A DNA stretch of 64,000 nt from contig NZ_WHZW01000016.1 in NCBI RefSeq assembly GCF_010667685.1, positions 1 through 64,000 on the forward strand, written 5' to 3'. This document shows, piece after piece, positions 26,983 to 36,134 of the stretch. Position 1 is the first letter of the stretch; the number at the start of each line of letters is the position of its first letter. The notes beneath the pieces are model-generated. The model saw only the letters and a program-made list of their open reading frames with translations. It had not been told where the DNA came from and searched no databases. The DNA comes from Bifidobacterium aerophilum. Lineage in GTDB: Bacteria; Actinomycetota; Actinomycetes; Actinomycetales; Bifidobacteriaceae. The position numbers and the translations under genes are program-made.

Positions 26983-28078
26983 TTATTCCACAATTATCTG
27001 TAACCGATTGATAAACGTTTTTATAACTTTGAATCATTGATTCAATACTATACTTTTCAATTGCATGTTTATATGCCAAGCTCACTATCTTTGCCGTATC
27101 TTCTGTTTCTATTTGATGTATCGCAAGTGCCAACTGAAAACTATCCCCGACATTAAATAGCAATCCATACTGATCATTTCCAATGATTTCTTTCGGGCCG
27201 TCTACCGCCGAAGCAATGACAGGAATCTTGGCCATCATCGCCTCGATGATGGCAATGCCAAATCCTTCATATCGGGATGGCAACACGAAGATATCGGATT
27301 GTGCCAGCAGCTGGGGAATATCGTTTCGATTACCAAGAAATTCGACATGCTCCAACCCATATCCCGCAGCACGATCAATCAATTGCTGACGATATTCGGG
27401 GTGCTCAGATGGCTCCGCACCGACGAACAGACACCGGTAATGTTCACCGCGTTTGGCGAGATCGGCAAGTGCATCAATCAGGATGTCCTGTCCTTTTTTC
27501 TCAGGCAACAGTCGCGCAACGCATATTATCGTCTTTAACCCATTTTGTGAGCCATGGTGGCTAATGAACTTGTCTGGGTCAACGCCGTTATACACCACAG
27601 CGGTACGAGGCTCAGGAAATCCAGCACTGACGATATTTCCATACACGGATTTCGAAATAGCTGTGATACGGGAAACCAGTAGCTTATGTAAAGCTACGGT
27701 CGTTGCTGGAAGATGGTTATAAATATTGGTGTCGTGAACAGTGTAAACATACTTCCACCGAGGATGCAGCAACTTCAGCGGCAACGTAAACAACAGCACA
27801 TTGTTACTGTGGCAATGCACCACATTCGGACGAAAATCAGACAAAACCGCATTTAACTTCCTCAGGTAGCGAAGTTTCCCTTGACCTTCGGGACGATTCA
27901 GACATACGACAGTCACATTTGCGCGCTTGTGGATTGCATCAATCAATGCTGCATCGAAGGTGTTATTAATGATACAAAGCATGAGTTGATCTTCAGAAGA
28001 CCAGTTATTTAGTAGATCAATAAGAAGATGCTCAATTCCACCACTGGTGAAAGAAAATACTACATGTGCAGTACGCAT
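26975..28078 (-). CDS. GT4 glycosyltransferase
   Basis: The 367-residue protein has the GGIEHLL start of GT4 retaining transferases and the E-x7-E motif (EGFGIAIIEAM) in the C-terminal Rossmann domain. It likely adds one sugar to the growing repeat unit on the inner membrane face. It begins eight bases after the hydrolase gene ends. Donor and linkage are not readable. Confidence 0.9.
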   Translation of the reverse strand: MRTAHVVFSFTSGGIEHLLIDLLNNWSSEDQLMLCIINNTFDAALIDAIHKRANVTVVCLNRPEGQGKLRYLRKLNAVLSDFRPNVVHCHSNNVLLFTLPLKLLHPRWKYVYTVHDTNIYNHLPATTVALHKLLVSRITAISKSVYGNIVSAGFPEPRTAVVYNGVDPDKFISHHGSQNGLKTIICVARLLPEKKGQDILIDALADLAKRGEHYRCLFVGAEPSEHPEYRQQLIDRAAGYGLEHVEFLGNRNDIPQLLAQSDIFVLPSRYEGFGIAIIEAMMAKIPVIASAVDGPKEIIGNDQYGLLFNVGDSFQLALAIHQIETEDTAKIVSLAYKHAIEKYSIESMIQSYKNVYQSVTDNCGISG

Positions 28079-28086
28079 TCGTACTC

Positions 28087-28893
28087 CTAAGAATCCGCAT
28101 TGATTATGTGATTAATAGAGGAGACAAAGAATGCAGGGAAGTAGAGACTTACATCCCCATGATTTTCATAATCTTTAACGTCCTCAACGAGATTGAAACC
28201 ACATTCACGTAATACCTTGAGAAGATCTTTGATGTGCTCCTTATACGTGTGTTCTTGCGTTGAATAATGGATATAGATATGCTGTTCTTTCGCAAATTGA
28301 TTTGCTTCGATATTCTTCTTGAGATAGATATCGAGTACATCTGAGACCTTGGCCACAACATCAGCGTTTTTTGACACGGCAATGCTCTCGAGCGTTATCA
28401 ATCCTCCTGGAGCCTGTAGATACGTGCCAAGCCAGAATTGTGGTGCACCAGTAATGATTTCGGCACCTAAGCCGCGACCTGCGTATTGGACGCCAAAGTT
28501 TAACGCTGCCCAACCGCCCTTTGAAGATCCACCGAAACATACCTTCTTGATCTCCGGGCGCTTGAGGAACGAGTCAATAAGGGTCTTGGTCGCCTTCTCC
28601 ATCTCGAAACCAGGATATGCACCAAGGTAATAGCCGCCACGATGGTCCTCACCGAAATCATCAAGAATGAATAGCTTATTGACCGGGATATTCTTCAAGG
28701 TACGCATATAGTTGTAACGCGCGGGAAGCCCAGGTCGAGTGCAAGCACTGAATACTACCAACAGACGATTCGACCCCTTGCAAGGCTGATACATATATTT
28801 CAGTGTGGTATTCCCGTAGCGGAATTTACGTTCTTGAACAGCTTGTTTCAGCAATGTGGTGGCAAATTCGATGTATTTACTCAGTTTTTTCAT
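28087..28893 (-). CDS. Alpha/beta-hydrolase-fold protein in the exopolysaccharide locus
   Basis: The 268-residue product has a GSSKGG nucleophile elbow (Ser near 123) and a likely His near the end (YENHGDVS), forming a hydrolase-type triad. There is no signal peptide. The layout recalls Asp2-like and capsule-linked hydrolases that add or remove acyl groups, but I do not fix the family. It overlaps the upstream fusion gene by four bases. Modification of the polysaccharide is the best guess. Confidence 0.6.
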   Translation of the reverse strand: MKKLSKYIEFATTLLKQAVQERKFRYGNTTLKYMYQPCKGSNRLLVVFSACTRPGLPARYNYMRTLKNIPVNKLFILDDFGEDHRGGYYLGAYPGFEMEKATKTLIDSFLKRPEIKKVCFGGSSKGGWAALNFGVQYAGRGLGAEIITGAPQFWLGTYLQAPGGLITLESIAVSKNADVVAKVSDVLDIYLKKNIEANQFAKEQHIYIHYSTQEHTYKEHIKDLLKVLRECGFNLVEDVKDYENHGDVSLYFPAFFVSSINHIINADS

Positions 28894-30491
28894 CGAGACT
28901 CCTTCGCCACTTGCCTATACAGGTTTGTCAATTCACGGAAGTATCCGGCATCGTTGAACTCACGTTCGGCAAGTTCGCGCGACGCTTGTGAGAATTCCAC
29001 GTAACGTGCACGATCGTTGAGGCGTACCAATGAGTCAGCCAACGCATCTACATCGCCAGGCTTTATCAGATAGCCGTTTTCACCATCATGCACGGCAGCA
29101 GCCATATCACCCACGCTCGTGGCGACCACGGGCATGCCATAGCTGATGGCTTCTAGTACGGCGACGGGGAGACCTTCGTTATATGAAGGCAGCACAAGCG
29201 CTTGACTGTGTTCGAACAGTTCGCGCTTCTTATCGCCGACGGTCCAACCGGCGAAATCTACGGCATCACCCGACAGCCCGAGATTTTGGGCCTTGGTTTT
29301 GAGTTCTTCCTCCTGAGCGCCGGTGCCGGCAATGACTACATGCATATTGCCCAGTCGATTCGTATTACGAAGCTCAGCTAACGCATTCAGTAAATCGTCC
29401 ACACCCTTGCGCTGAATGAGCACACCCATAAACAACACTTGGAAGCGCTTACCAGACTCAGGCCAACTCACAGTTATGTCGGGGATGTGTACGGTGTTGC
29501 TTACTACCACCGTATGTGCAGCCGGTTCGATAGTTTTGATGCGCTCATTCCACTGATTGCCAAGCACGATCACGGCCGAGGCTTCTCGCAACATGGCGCA
29601 GATGCGTTCCTGCTGCTTAGGATTGCAGCTGTCATACCATTTCTTGAACTCTGAACCATGCATATGGATGACATCAGGCACATCATACTTACGGCACAGT
29701 TTGTGCACCTGGTGCTTACGTACAAAGCTGCCCCTATACGACATATGAATATGTACTACGTTCGGACGAGTAATCGGATTGGCAAGCAGCTTGCGGATCC
29801 GATGCAATGCCTTTTCAAAGAATAGGATTTTCTTCACCGGGTTCGCGGCGATGTATGTCGGAATGAATTTCATGGATACGCCATCTGCCGCCCAATCATG
29901 GGCGAGCAGTTGACTGATTACGCTGGTGATGCCACCCTTAACCGACGGATCATTGCCGACCATGAGCACACTCAGGCTATCGTCGTTCGTTTCAGATGTC
30001 TGCTCCCCCATTACTTCGGAATGAATGAACCCATTAATCGAGTCAATAATGGTCTTAGTATTGGAATGAAACGGCCGGTACTCAGTATGCTGCACTTCAT
30101 CCAGAGCATGACCAAGCTGGGAACAGTCATCACAGACGCAGATGATATCCATCTGCTTGAATTCCTTGAGCAACTGCAGCTGATGGTCATCCACATGCTC
30201 ACCGTACTTAGCAAGACGTGGAACAGCGATAACCTTTTTGCCTTTCTTCACTGCTCCAATGATTGCACCAGTACCACCATGCGTAATGACAAGATTAGCT
30301 TCATCCATACGTTTGGCGAATTCGTCGCGATCAAGGAAATTCTTGAACTCATAGTGTTTCGGCTGATAATCGCTGTAACCGCTTTGTGCAAACACTGGCT
30401 CAGCAATGATGCCATTCGCTACCAATTCGTCCACTGCCTTAAGCAGTCGATTGAACTGGAATTTTTGTGATCCTAAGGTAATGAAAATCAT
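28890..30491 (-). CDS. Alg13/PssE-like domain fused to a GT4 glycosyltransferase
   Basis: The 533-residue protein has two parts. Residues 1-155 match the Alg13/PssE (GT28 C-terminal) fold, with MIFITLGSQKFQFNRLL and the donor-binding THGGTGAIIGA. From about 170 a full GT4 enzyme follows (SVKGGITSVISQLL, and E-x7-E in NEGLPVAVLEA). PssE normally works with PssD/Alg14, and the Alg14-like gene is just upstream. The fusion may join the second and third sugar transfers in one protein. A sequencing join is unlikely, since the linker reads through in frame. Confidence 0.9.
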   Translation of the reverse strand: MIFITLGSQKFQFNRLLKAVDELVANGIIAEPVFAQSGYSDYQPKHYEFKNFLDRDEFAKRMDEANLVITHGGTGAIIGAVKKGKKVIAVPRLAKYGEHVDDHQLQLLKEFKQMDIICVCDDCSQLGHALDEVQHTEYRPFHSNTKTIIDSINGFIHSEVMGEQTSETNDDSLSVLMVGNDPSVKGGITSVISQLLAHDWAADGVSMKFIPTYIAANPVKKILFFEKALHRIRKLLANPITRPNVVHIHMSYRGSFVRKHQVHKLCRKYDVPDVIHMHGSEFKKWYDSCNPKQQERICAMLREASAVIVLGNQWNERIKTIEPAAHTVVVSNTVHIPDITVSWPESGKRFQVLFMGVLIQRKGVDDLLNALAELRNTNRLGNMHVVIAGTGAQEEELKTKAQNLGLSGDAVDFAGWTVGDKKRELFEHSQALVLPSYNEGLPVAVLEAISYGMPVVATSVGDMAAAVHDGENGYLIKPGDVDALADSLVRLNDRARYVEFSQASRELAEREFNDAGYFRELTNLYRQVAKESR

Positions 30492-30517
30492 TAGTCCGTC
30501 ACCCGCATCCTATCGAC

Positions 30518-30988
30518 TCAGTAGATGCTACCGAGATAGATGGCATTCGGATAGATGTTTTTCATGCTCTCCCACTGCACATAGAATCGGTCAGCAAAAC
30601 GGTACAGCAACTTGCCGGACTCCGTTGCAGAAGTCACCTTTGCAAACGATTCGATATAGACAAGCTTCTTACCAAACAACTTCATGATCAGGCACATCGG
30701 TAACATGGCAAGTACACCTGTGCAGATAATTACATCCGGGCGTTCCCTAACGAAGATACCAAGACAACGAAACGCGTTGATAACCAGTTTCAACAGCACG
30801 GACTTTTCCTTGCGGTTGATTTGGCCTACATAATAGGTCTTCTCCCCCTCGGTCTTCGATTCATATTGTGTCTGTTCAGTCAGTACGAAACTGTCGTACT
30901 GCTGCATCAGAGGTTTCAACATCATTAGCTGTTCGTAGTGGCCACCGGAGGACGCAGCGAAACATAATTTGGGGGATTTCCTGCTCAT
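30518..30988 (-). CDS. Alg14/PssD-like glycosyltransferase subunit
   Basis: The 156-residue product starts at MSRKSPKLCFAASSGGH; the longer frame upstream is not family-like and would overlap ugd. It has the conserved SSGGHYEQL start and the IESFAKV motif with VYIES. In the pair, this protein anchors to the membrane and the Alg13/PssE-like domain binds UDP-sugar. PssDE of Rhizobium transfers glucuronic acid. It lies next to ugd, which makes UDP-glucuronate. Confidence 0.85.
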   Translation of the reverse strand: MSRKSPKLCFAASSGGHYEQLMMLKPLMQQYDSFVLTEQTQYESKTEGEKTYYVGQINRKEKSVLLKLVINAFRCLGIFVRERPDVIICTGVLAMLPMCLIMKLFGKKLVYIESFAKVTSATESGKLLYRFADRFYVQWESMKNIYPNAIYLGSIY

Positions 30989-31013
30989 GCTGTATGTATC
31001 TTTCGACTCGAAC

Positions 31014-32270
31014 TCAGTCTCTACGGAACAGGTCGCGCGTATAGACCTTGTTTTCAACGTCATCAAGGCAGGAGTCGTAACGGTTTGCGAGAATCGCATC
31101 GCTACGCTTCTTGAATTCATCGAGATCGTTGACCACTTCGGAGCCGAAGAATGTGGTACCGTTCTCCAGCGTAGGCTCGCATACGATAACGGTCGCGCCC
31201 TTCGCTTTGATACGCTTCATCACACCCTGAATCGCGGACTGACGGAAGTTATCTGAATTGGACTTCATGGTCAATCGGTAGACACCGATGGTTACCGGCT
31301 TTTCGTCAGCGGAATCATACTCGTTGTTGTCGTTATAGCCGTAGTAGCCAGCTTTCTTAAGTACACTATCGGCAATAAAGTCCTTGCGGGTGGCGTTGGA
31401 CTCCACGATGGCTTCAATGAGATTCTCCGGCACGTCCCGGTAGTTGGCGAGCAACTGCTTGGTGTCCTTCGGCAGGCAGTAGCCGCCGTAGCCGAAGCTT
31501 GGGTTGTTGTAATGGGTGCCGATACGCGGATCGAGGCATACACCATCAATGATTTCTCGCGTATTCAATCCCTTGGACTCGGCGTAGGTGTCGAGTTCGT
31601 TGAAGTAAGAGACGCGCAGTGCCAGATAGGTGTTGGCGAACAGCTTGACGGCCTCGGCCTCGGTGAAGCCCATGAACAACGTGTGAATGTTCTCCTCGAT
31701 GGCGCCCTGCTGCAGCAGCTTGGCAAAGGTGTGGGCGGCCTCCACGAGGTGCTCATCCTGAGGGTCGGTGCCGACCACGATACGGCTCGGGTACAGGTTG
31801 TCATACAAAGCCTTGGACTCGCGCAGGAATTCAGGGCTGAAGATGATGTTCTTGGAGCCGGTCTTCTCACGGATGGACTTGGTGTAGCCGACAGGAATGG
31901 TGGACTTGATCACCATGATCGCGTCCGGGTTGACCTTCATCACTAGGTCGATGACGGACTCCACTGCGGAGGTATCGAAGAAATTCTTCGTGCTGTCATA
32001 GTTGGTCGGTGCGGCAATGATCACGAAATCGGCGTCCGCATAGGCCTTCTCACCATCGAGCGTGGCGGTAAGATTCAATTCTTTCTCCGCGAAGTATTTC
32101 TCGATGTAATCATCCTGAATTGGAGACTTGCGCGCATTGATCATATCAACCTTCGCCGGAACAATATCCACAGCGGTAACCTGATGATGCTGCGACAACA
32201 AGGTAGCCAGGCTCAGGCCAACATAACCAGTACCGGCAACGGCAATCTTCAACGAATCAAAATCACGCAT
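31014..32270 (-). CDS. ugd: UDP-glucose 6-dehydrogenase
   Basis: The 418-residue enzyme oxidises UDP-glucose to UDP-glucuronate with two NAD+. It has the Rossmann motif GTGYVG near the start and the catalytic Cys265 in YGGYCLPKD. The ATG at 32268-32270 is preferred because GAGGTC lies ten bases before it; an in-frame ATG 18 bases upstream is possible. It lies in the polysaccharide locus and supplies a uronic acid donor, which would make the polymer acidic. Confidence 0.95.
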   Translation of the reverse strand: MRDFDSLKIAVAGTGYVGLSLATLLSQHHQVTAVDIVPAKVDMINARKSPIQDDYIEKYFAEKELNLTATLDGEKAYADADFVIIAAPTNYDSTKNFFDTSAVESVIDLVMKVNPDAIMVIKSTIPVGYTKSIREKTGSKNIIFSPEFLRESKALYDNLYPSRIVVGTDPQDEHLVEAAHTFAKLLQQGAIEENIHTLFMGFTEAEAVKLFANTYLALRVSYFNELDTYAESKGLNTREIIDGVCLDPRIGTHYNNPSFGYGGYCLPKDTKQLLANYRDVPENLIEAIVESNATRKDFIADSVLKKAGYYGYNDNNEYDSADEKPVTIGVYRLTMKSNSDNFRQSAIQGVMKRIKAKGATVIVCEPTLENGTTFFGSEVVNDLDEFKKRSDAILANRYDSCLDDVENKVYTRDLFRRD

Positions 32271-32347
32271 AGTATTTTTTGACCTCATTTCAATGGAACG
32301 ATATAAATAGCCGCGACTTTAAAGGAAACAGAACAATAGCAGCCTCA

Positions 32348-33850
32348 TCACCTCGCTGCTCGGCGAGCAGTGCTTTTCTTGCGCGTTCGGCTTTTCTTCC
32401 TACGAGACGACTCATCGTCATCGTCGTAGTAGTAATTACTGTGCGAATACCCGGACTTCTTGTTCTCCTTGGCAAAGTTGAAGACGAAGCCGGTCACCGA
32501 AACGCCGAGGTTGTCCAGCTGTGCGGCGATGTCACGCAGTTCGCGCTTGTCGGTCACGTCACGGCCGGACACCAGTACCATGCCGTTGCCCATCGAGGCG
32601 AACACGGTCGCGTCGTTGGCCACGATCATCGGCGACGTGTCCACCAGCACGTAGTCGTACTGGGTGAGCGCCTGCTTGATCAGTTCCTTCATGGTCTGCG
32701 AGTTCAGCAACGCGGACGCGTTCGGCGGCTTCGGACCGGCCGGCATGATGTGCAGGTTCGGCCTCCAGTAGCGCTGCACCACATCCTTCACGGTTGCCTG
32801 ACCGGACAGCACATGGGTCAGACCAGCATTGCCCTCAAGCGACAACTTATTGGCGACCAACGGATGACGCAGATCCGCATCGATCAGCAGCACACTCGCA
32901 CCGTTTTCCGCCAACGTGGCCGCAATGTTCACCGAAGTGGTCGTCTTGCCCTCATTCGGGCCGACCGACGAAATAACGATCAGACGAGACTTCGTGCCCT
33001 CGACGGCCTGGGTAAACGAGAGGTTGGTGCGAATACGACGGTATTCCTCGGCGATGGCGCTGCTCGGCGAAGAGACGATTACCGGCACAGCCTTCTTCAA
33101 GTTCTCGTCGTCCGGGATACGCCCCATGATCGGCGCATCGATGACTTCCTGAAGATCACGGATATCCTGGACTCGGGTAGACAGCAGATCCCGAAGCAAC
33201 GCCACAATCACGCCCAATACGAGACCAACTGCGATACCAAGCGCCAAATTCATCTTGACATTCGGAGAACTCGGCGACGTCGGTTCCTGCGCCTGCTGAA
33301 CGACAGTCAGCATGACGGGAGACTTCTGATCGGAGGAATAGATGGATTCCTCCACCACGGTCTTGAGCGAATCCGCAACAGCATTCGCAATAGCAGCGGA
33401 CTGTCGGGCGTCACCATCGGTGGCGCTCACATTGACGAATGCGGTATCCGTCGGATTGGTGACGGATAGCTCGGCAGCAAGTTGATCGACGGTCATGCTT
33501 AACCCGAGATCATCGATCACCGGCTGCAATACCGATTCGGTGGTGGCAAGCGTTGGATACGATTTGATCTGATTGGAAATATATGTACCCGCACTGTTGA
33601 TGCTGTTGAAGTTATCCTGCGAATTGGCGGAATCGCTACGGTACGTGGCGAATGCTTGTGCAGTGGATGTGTATTTCGGCGGAGTGAGAACCGTATACGC
33701 ACACACCGCAGCGAACACAGCAACGAACACGACGATCATCGCAACAACATGTTTGCGCACGGCATGCAAGATATCCATGACGGTGATGCCCTCTGAAACG
33801 GCATCCTCAGCACCATGATTCCGCTGCTCGTTGTTCTCTCCGGAAACCAC
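32348..33850 (-). CDS. Wzz/BY-kinase (chain-length determinant and tyrosine autokinase)
   Basis: The 500-residue protein starts at GTG after GAGGAG. It has a Wzz domain with a membrane helix at about 37-57, an outer coiled region, a second helix near 208-228, and a cytoplasmic P-loop kinase domain (SVGPNEGKTTTSVNIA, LLIDADLRHP, VLVDTSP). The tail holds a tyrosine cluster (YSHSNYYYDDDDE) and a Lys/Arg-rich end. It combines the roles that Firmicutes split between CpsC and CpsD, and controls polymer length by autophosphorylation. Confidence 0.95.
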   Translation of the reverse strand: MVSGENNEQRNHGAEDAVSEGITVMDILHAVRKHVVAMIVVFVAVFAAVCAYTVLTPPKYTSTAQAFATYRSDSANSQDNFNSINSAGTYISNQIKSYPTLATTESVLQPVIDDLGLSMTVDQLAAELSVTNPTDTAFVNVSATDGDARQSAAIANAVADSLKTVVEESIYSSDQKSPVMLTVVQQAQEPTSPSSPNVKMNLALGIAVGLVLGVIVALLRDLLSTRVQDIRDLQEVIDAPIMGRIPDDENLKKAVPVIVSSPSSAIAEEYRRIRTNLSFTQAVEGTKSRLIVISSVGPNEGKTTTSVNIAATLAENGASVLLIDADLRHPLVANKLSLEGNAGLTHVLSGQATVKDVVQRYWRPNLHIMPAGPKPPNASALLNSQTMKELIKQALTQYDYVLVDTSPMIVANDATVFASMGNGMVLVSGRDVTDKRELRDIAAQLDNLGVSVTGFVFNFAKENKKSGYSHSNYYYDDDDESSRRKKSRTRKKSTARRAAR

Positions 33851-34004
33851 CCGTTTTCTCCTCTTAATCCGAACTTCTGCACGTAACCAATGTGGATTTT
33901 ATCAATGCCCCTGTACCCCCTTAAAATAGGGTCTCAGATGCCGACAAGCATTCACAAATCATCCATTTTTCCTCATTATTCCAGTGCAACCGGAAGCATT
34001 CACC

Positions 34005-36026
34005 TTACTTGCCCTCAGTGCGCCCCTCGATTTGGGGTGTCTGACGGACAATGATCGGGGCCTGCACTCCGGGGGCAGACTGCACATGCACGGTGATCTC
34101 ATAGGATTCCCCCGGACTGAGCAGGAACGTCTTCACGCCAAGGGTCAATCCGTCGTGCACGGTGATGCCATCGAACTGGCTGCCGTCGCTCATCGTCCAG
34201 TCGACCAATCGGCCGCCGGCCGGCGCGTAGACGAACGCCGCGGTCTTGATCTGTCCGTTGGCGATGCCTTCGAGTTGGCTGCCCAACACATACTGCGGCG
34301 TGGACGCCACCTGATCGGCGGTCATCATATTGGTGAGCTTGATGTGCACCGTGTACTGGTTCGCGCCGTTCGCGGCCACCTTGTCGAACTCGGAGGTGAC
34401 CTCTCGCTTGAGATACCAGTCCATCTTCGACTGCGTGATGTCGGAGAAATACACGCCGACCTGCGGATCGGACGCCTCGGTGGCGAGCCGGCCGGAAATC
34501 ACCGTCTCCTCCAGCAGCTTCTGCTCGTCCGCATTCGCGCTCCACATCAGGATATGACCCTGCTCGATCGACGCGACGGCAGCCTTCAGGAACGCCTTCG
34601 GATCATCGGCCTTGTCCATGATGTGCTGGAATGCAAGGCTGGCCGCCTCGCTGAAGAACGCATCCTGCTCGTCCTCGCTTTTCTGCGCATACACGTCGCT
34701 CAGCAGAAACTTCGCGGTGTTCGTGCCGTCGATCACGGTGCCGTCGCTCAGCGTGACGCCGCCGGTCACGGCGAGCATGTTCTGCAGGAACACCGGGTCG
34801 ATGGCGATCACGCCGTCCACCTGCGTGCCGAACCGGGTCTTCCACATGGCGCTGGCGATCTGGCCGGTGCGCGGGAAATCGGGCGTGAAGTTCACGTCCT
34901 GCGCCACGCGGCCGAGCTTGTCGGTGAACAGCGACCGTTCCTCGGCGGTCAGGTCGATGACCGGCTGATCGAACCAGGTCGGGGTCACGTCGGTGTCCGC
35001 GACGAACTCGTGCATCTCGACCTTGCCGCCGGTCACGGTCATCGTGCCCCACGATCCCGGCAGGCCGCCGGACGGTCGGATCTCGGAATTCGTCTGCGCG
35101 AGAATCAGATACGTGCGCGACTGCCCGTCCGTGGAGAACATGCTCGGCGCGATCTGCGCGAACACGGACGCGTTATGCACCGTGGTGTCGACCGTGGCGA
35201 GGTACTCCTTGGCCTTGCTCATCGCTTCGGCGATCTGCTGGATATGCGGCGTGGGCGCGGCGACGACGGACTGGTTCGCATGATCGATGACCGTGTCTGC
35301 CTGTTTGAGACCTTCGGCGGCCTGCGTCATACCGGGCATGCTGACCGTACCGTTCTGCACGGTGACGTCGCCCAGCGCACCGATCGCGTTCGTCAGCGCG
35401 GGCAGTCCCTGCGACGAAATGTTCTCCATTGCGGTGACGGCCGTGCGCACCGCAGTGATGTCGTCGCCGATGTACGGGACGCGCGCGGCGACCGCCCACA
35501 GCACGGAACTGGTCTGCCGGTAGGCATTATTGACATGGCCGGAAAATTCGCTGACCTGTGCGTTGAGTTTGGCGGAGTCGCCACCGAGCAGCGTTTCCTG
35601 CATGCCACTGGCGGAGGCGACCGCCTGCTGGAGCTCGTTCTTCGTTTTCATGGCGGACACGCCGAACCACGCGCTGAGCGCGACGAGGATAAGCAGAAGC
35701 ACGCCGAGCCCGATGAGGATGCGCTTGCGCCGGCGACGGCGCTTGATGCGGCGAATATGCTGCGGGCTCATCCGGCGACGGTGACGGCGGGAAACCGGCG
35801 CGGCTTCACCGGCATCGCCGGCACCACCGGACTCCCCTGCTCCGACGCCGTCCCCGCTCGCGCCACCATCGTCCTCGGCGGTCATGAAATCGAATCCTTC
35901 GACCGGCGTGCCGGAGAAGTCGCCGAACGCATCGTTGCCAGGCAACGCGCTGCCGGACGATGCCGCATCGGCCGACACGCGGCCGGTCATCTCATCATTC
36001 GTGTTGTCGGACGGGTTCTCTGCCAC
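34005..36026 (-). CDS. DUF4012 membrane protein of the exopolysaccharide locus
   Basis: The 673-residue product starts at GTG. An acidic cytoplasmic head of about 100 residues is followed by Arg/Lys-rich RRHRRRMS and KRRRRRKRI, one membrane helix (ILIGLGVLLLILVALSAWFG), and a large outer domain that matches DUF4012 proteins of actinobacteria (SEIRPSGGLPGSWGTM, FPRTGQ). DUF4012 proteins often lie in surface-polysaccharide loci; the biochemical role is not known. A transfer or attachment role for the polymer can be proposed from position only. Confidence 0.85.
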   Translation of the reverse strand: MAENPSDNTNDEMTGRVSADAASSGSALPGNDAFGDFSGTPVEGFDFMTAEDDGGASGDGVGAGESGGAGDAGEAAPVSRRHRRRMSPQHIRRIKRRRRRKRILIGLGVLLLILVALSAWFGVSAMKTKNELQQAVASASGMQETLLGGDSAKLNAQVSEFSGHVNNAYRQTSSVLWAVAARVPYIGDDITAVRTAVTAMENISSQGLPALTNAIGALGDVTVQNGTVSMPGMTQAAEGLKQADTVIDHANQSVVAAPTPHIQQIAEAMSKAKEYLATVDTTVHNASVFAQIAPSMFSTDGQSRTYLILAQTNSEIRPSGGLPGSWGTMTVTGGKVEMHEFVADTDVTPTWFDQPVIDLTAEERSLFTDKLGRVAQDVNFTPDFPRTGQIASAMWKTRFGTQVDGVIAIDPVFLQNMLAVTGGVTLSDGTVIDGTNTAKFLLSDVYAQKSEDEQDAFFSEAASLAFQHIMDKADDPKAFLKAAVASIEQGHILMWSANADEQKLLEETVISGRLATEASDPQVGVYFSDITQSKMDWYLKREVTSEFDKVAANGANQYTVHIKLTNMMTADQVASTPQYVLGSQLEGIANGQIKTAAFVYAPAGGRLVDWTMSDGSQFDGITVHDGLTLGVKTFLLSPGESYEITVHVQSAPGVQAPIIVRQTPQIEGRTEGK

Positions 36027-36134
36027 GGATGACCACCGTTTCCTTCCCGATCAGGCCGGAAGACCGTCCGGCCAAGGTCGCTCAAACACACGGAATATCG
36101 GGTTTTAGTGTAATAGAGGGGTGCGAGATAGGGG

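Noticed and set aside
34005..36032. Long plus-strand reading frame opposite the DUF4012 gene
   Set aside because: It is rich in His, Arg and Gly in the manner of a GC-rich antisense shadow and has no domain.
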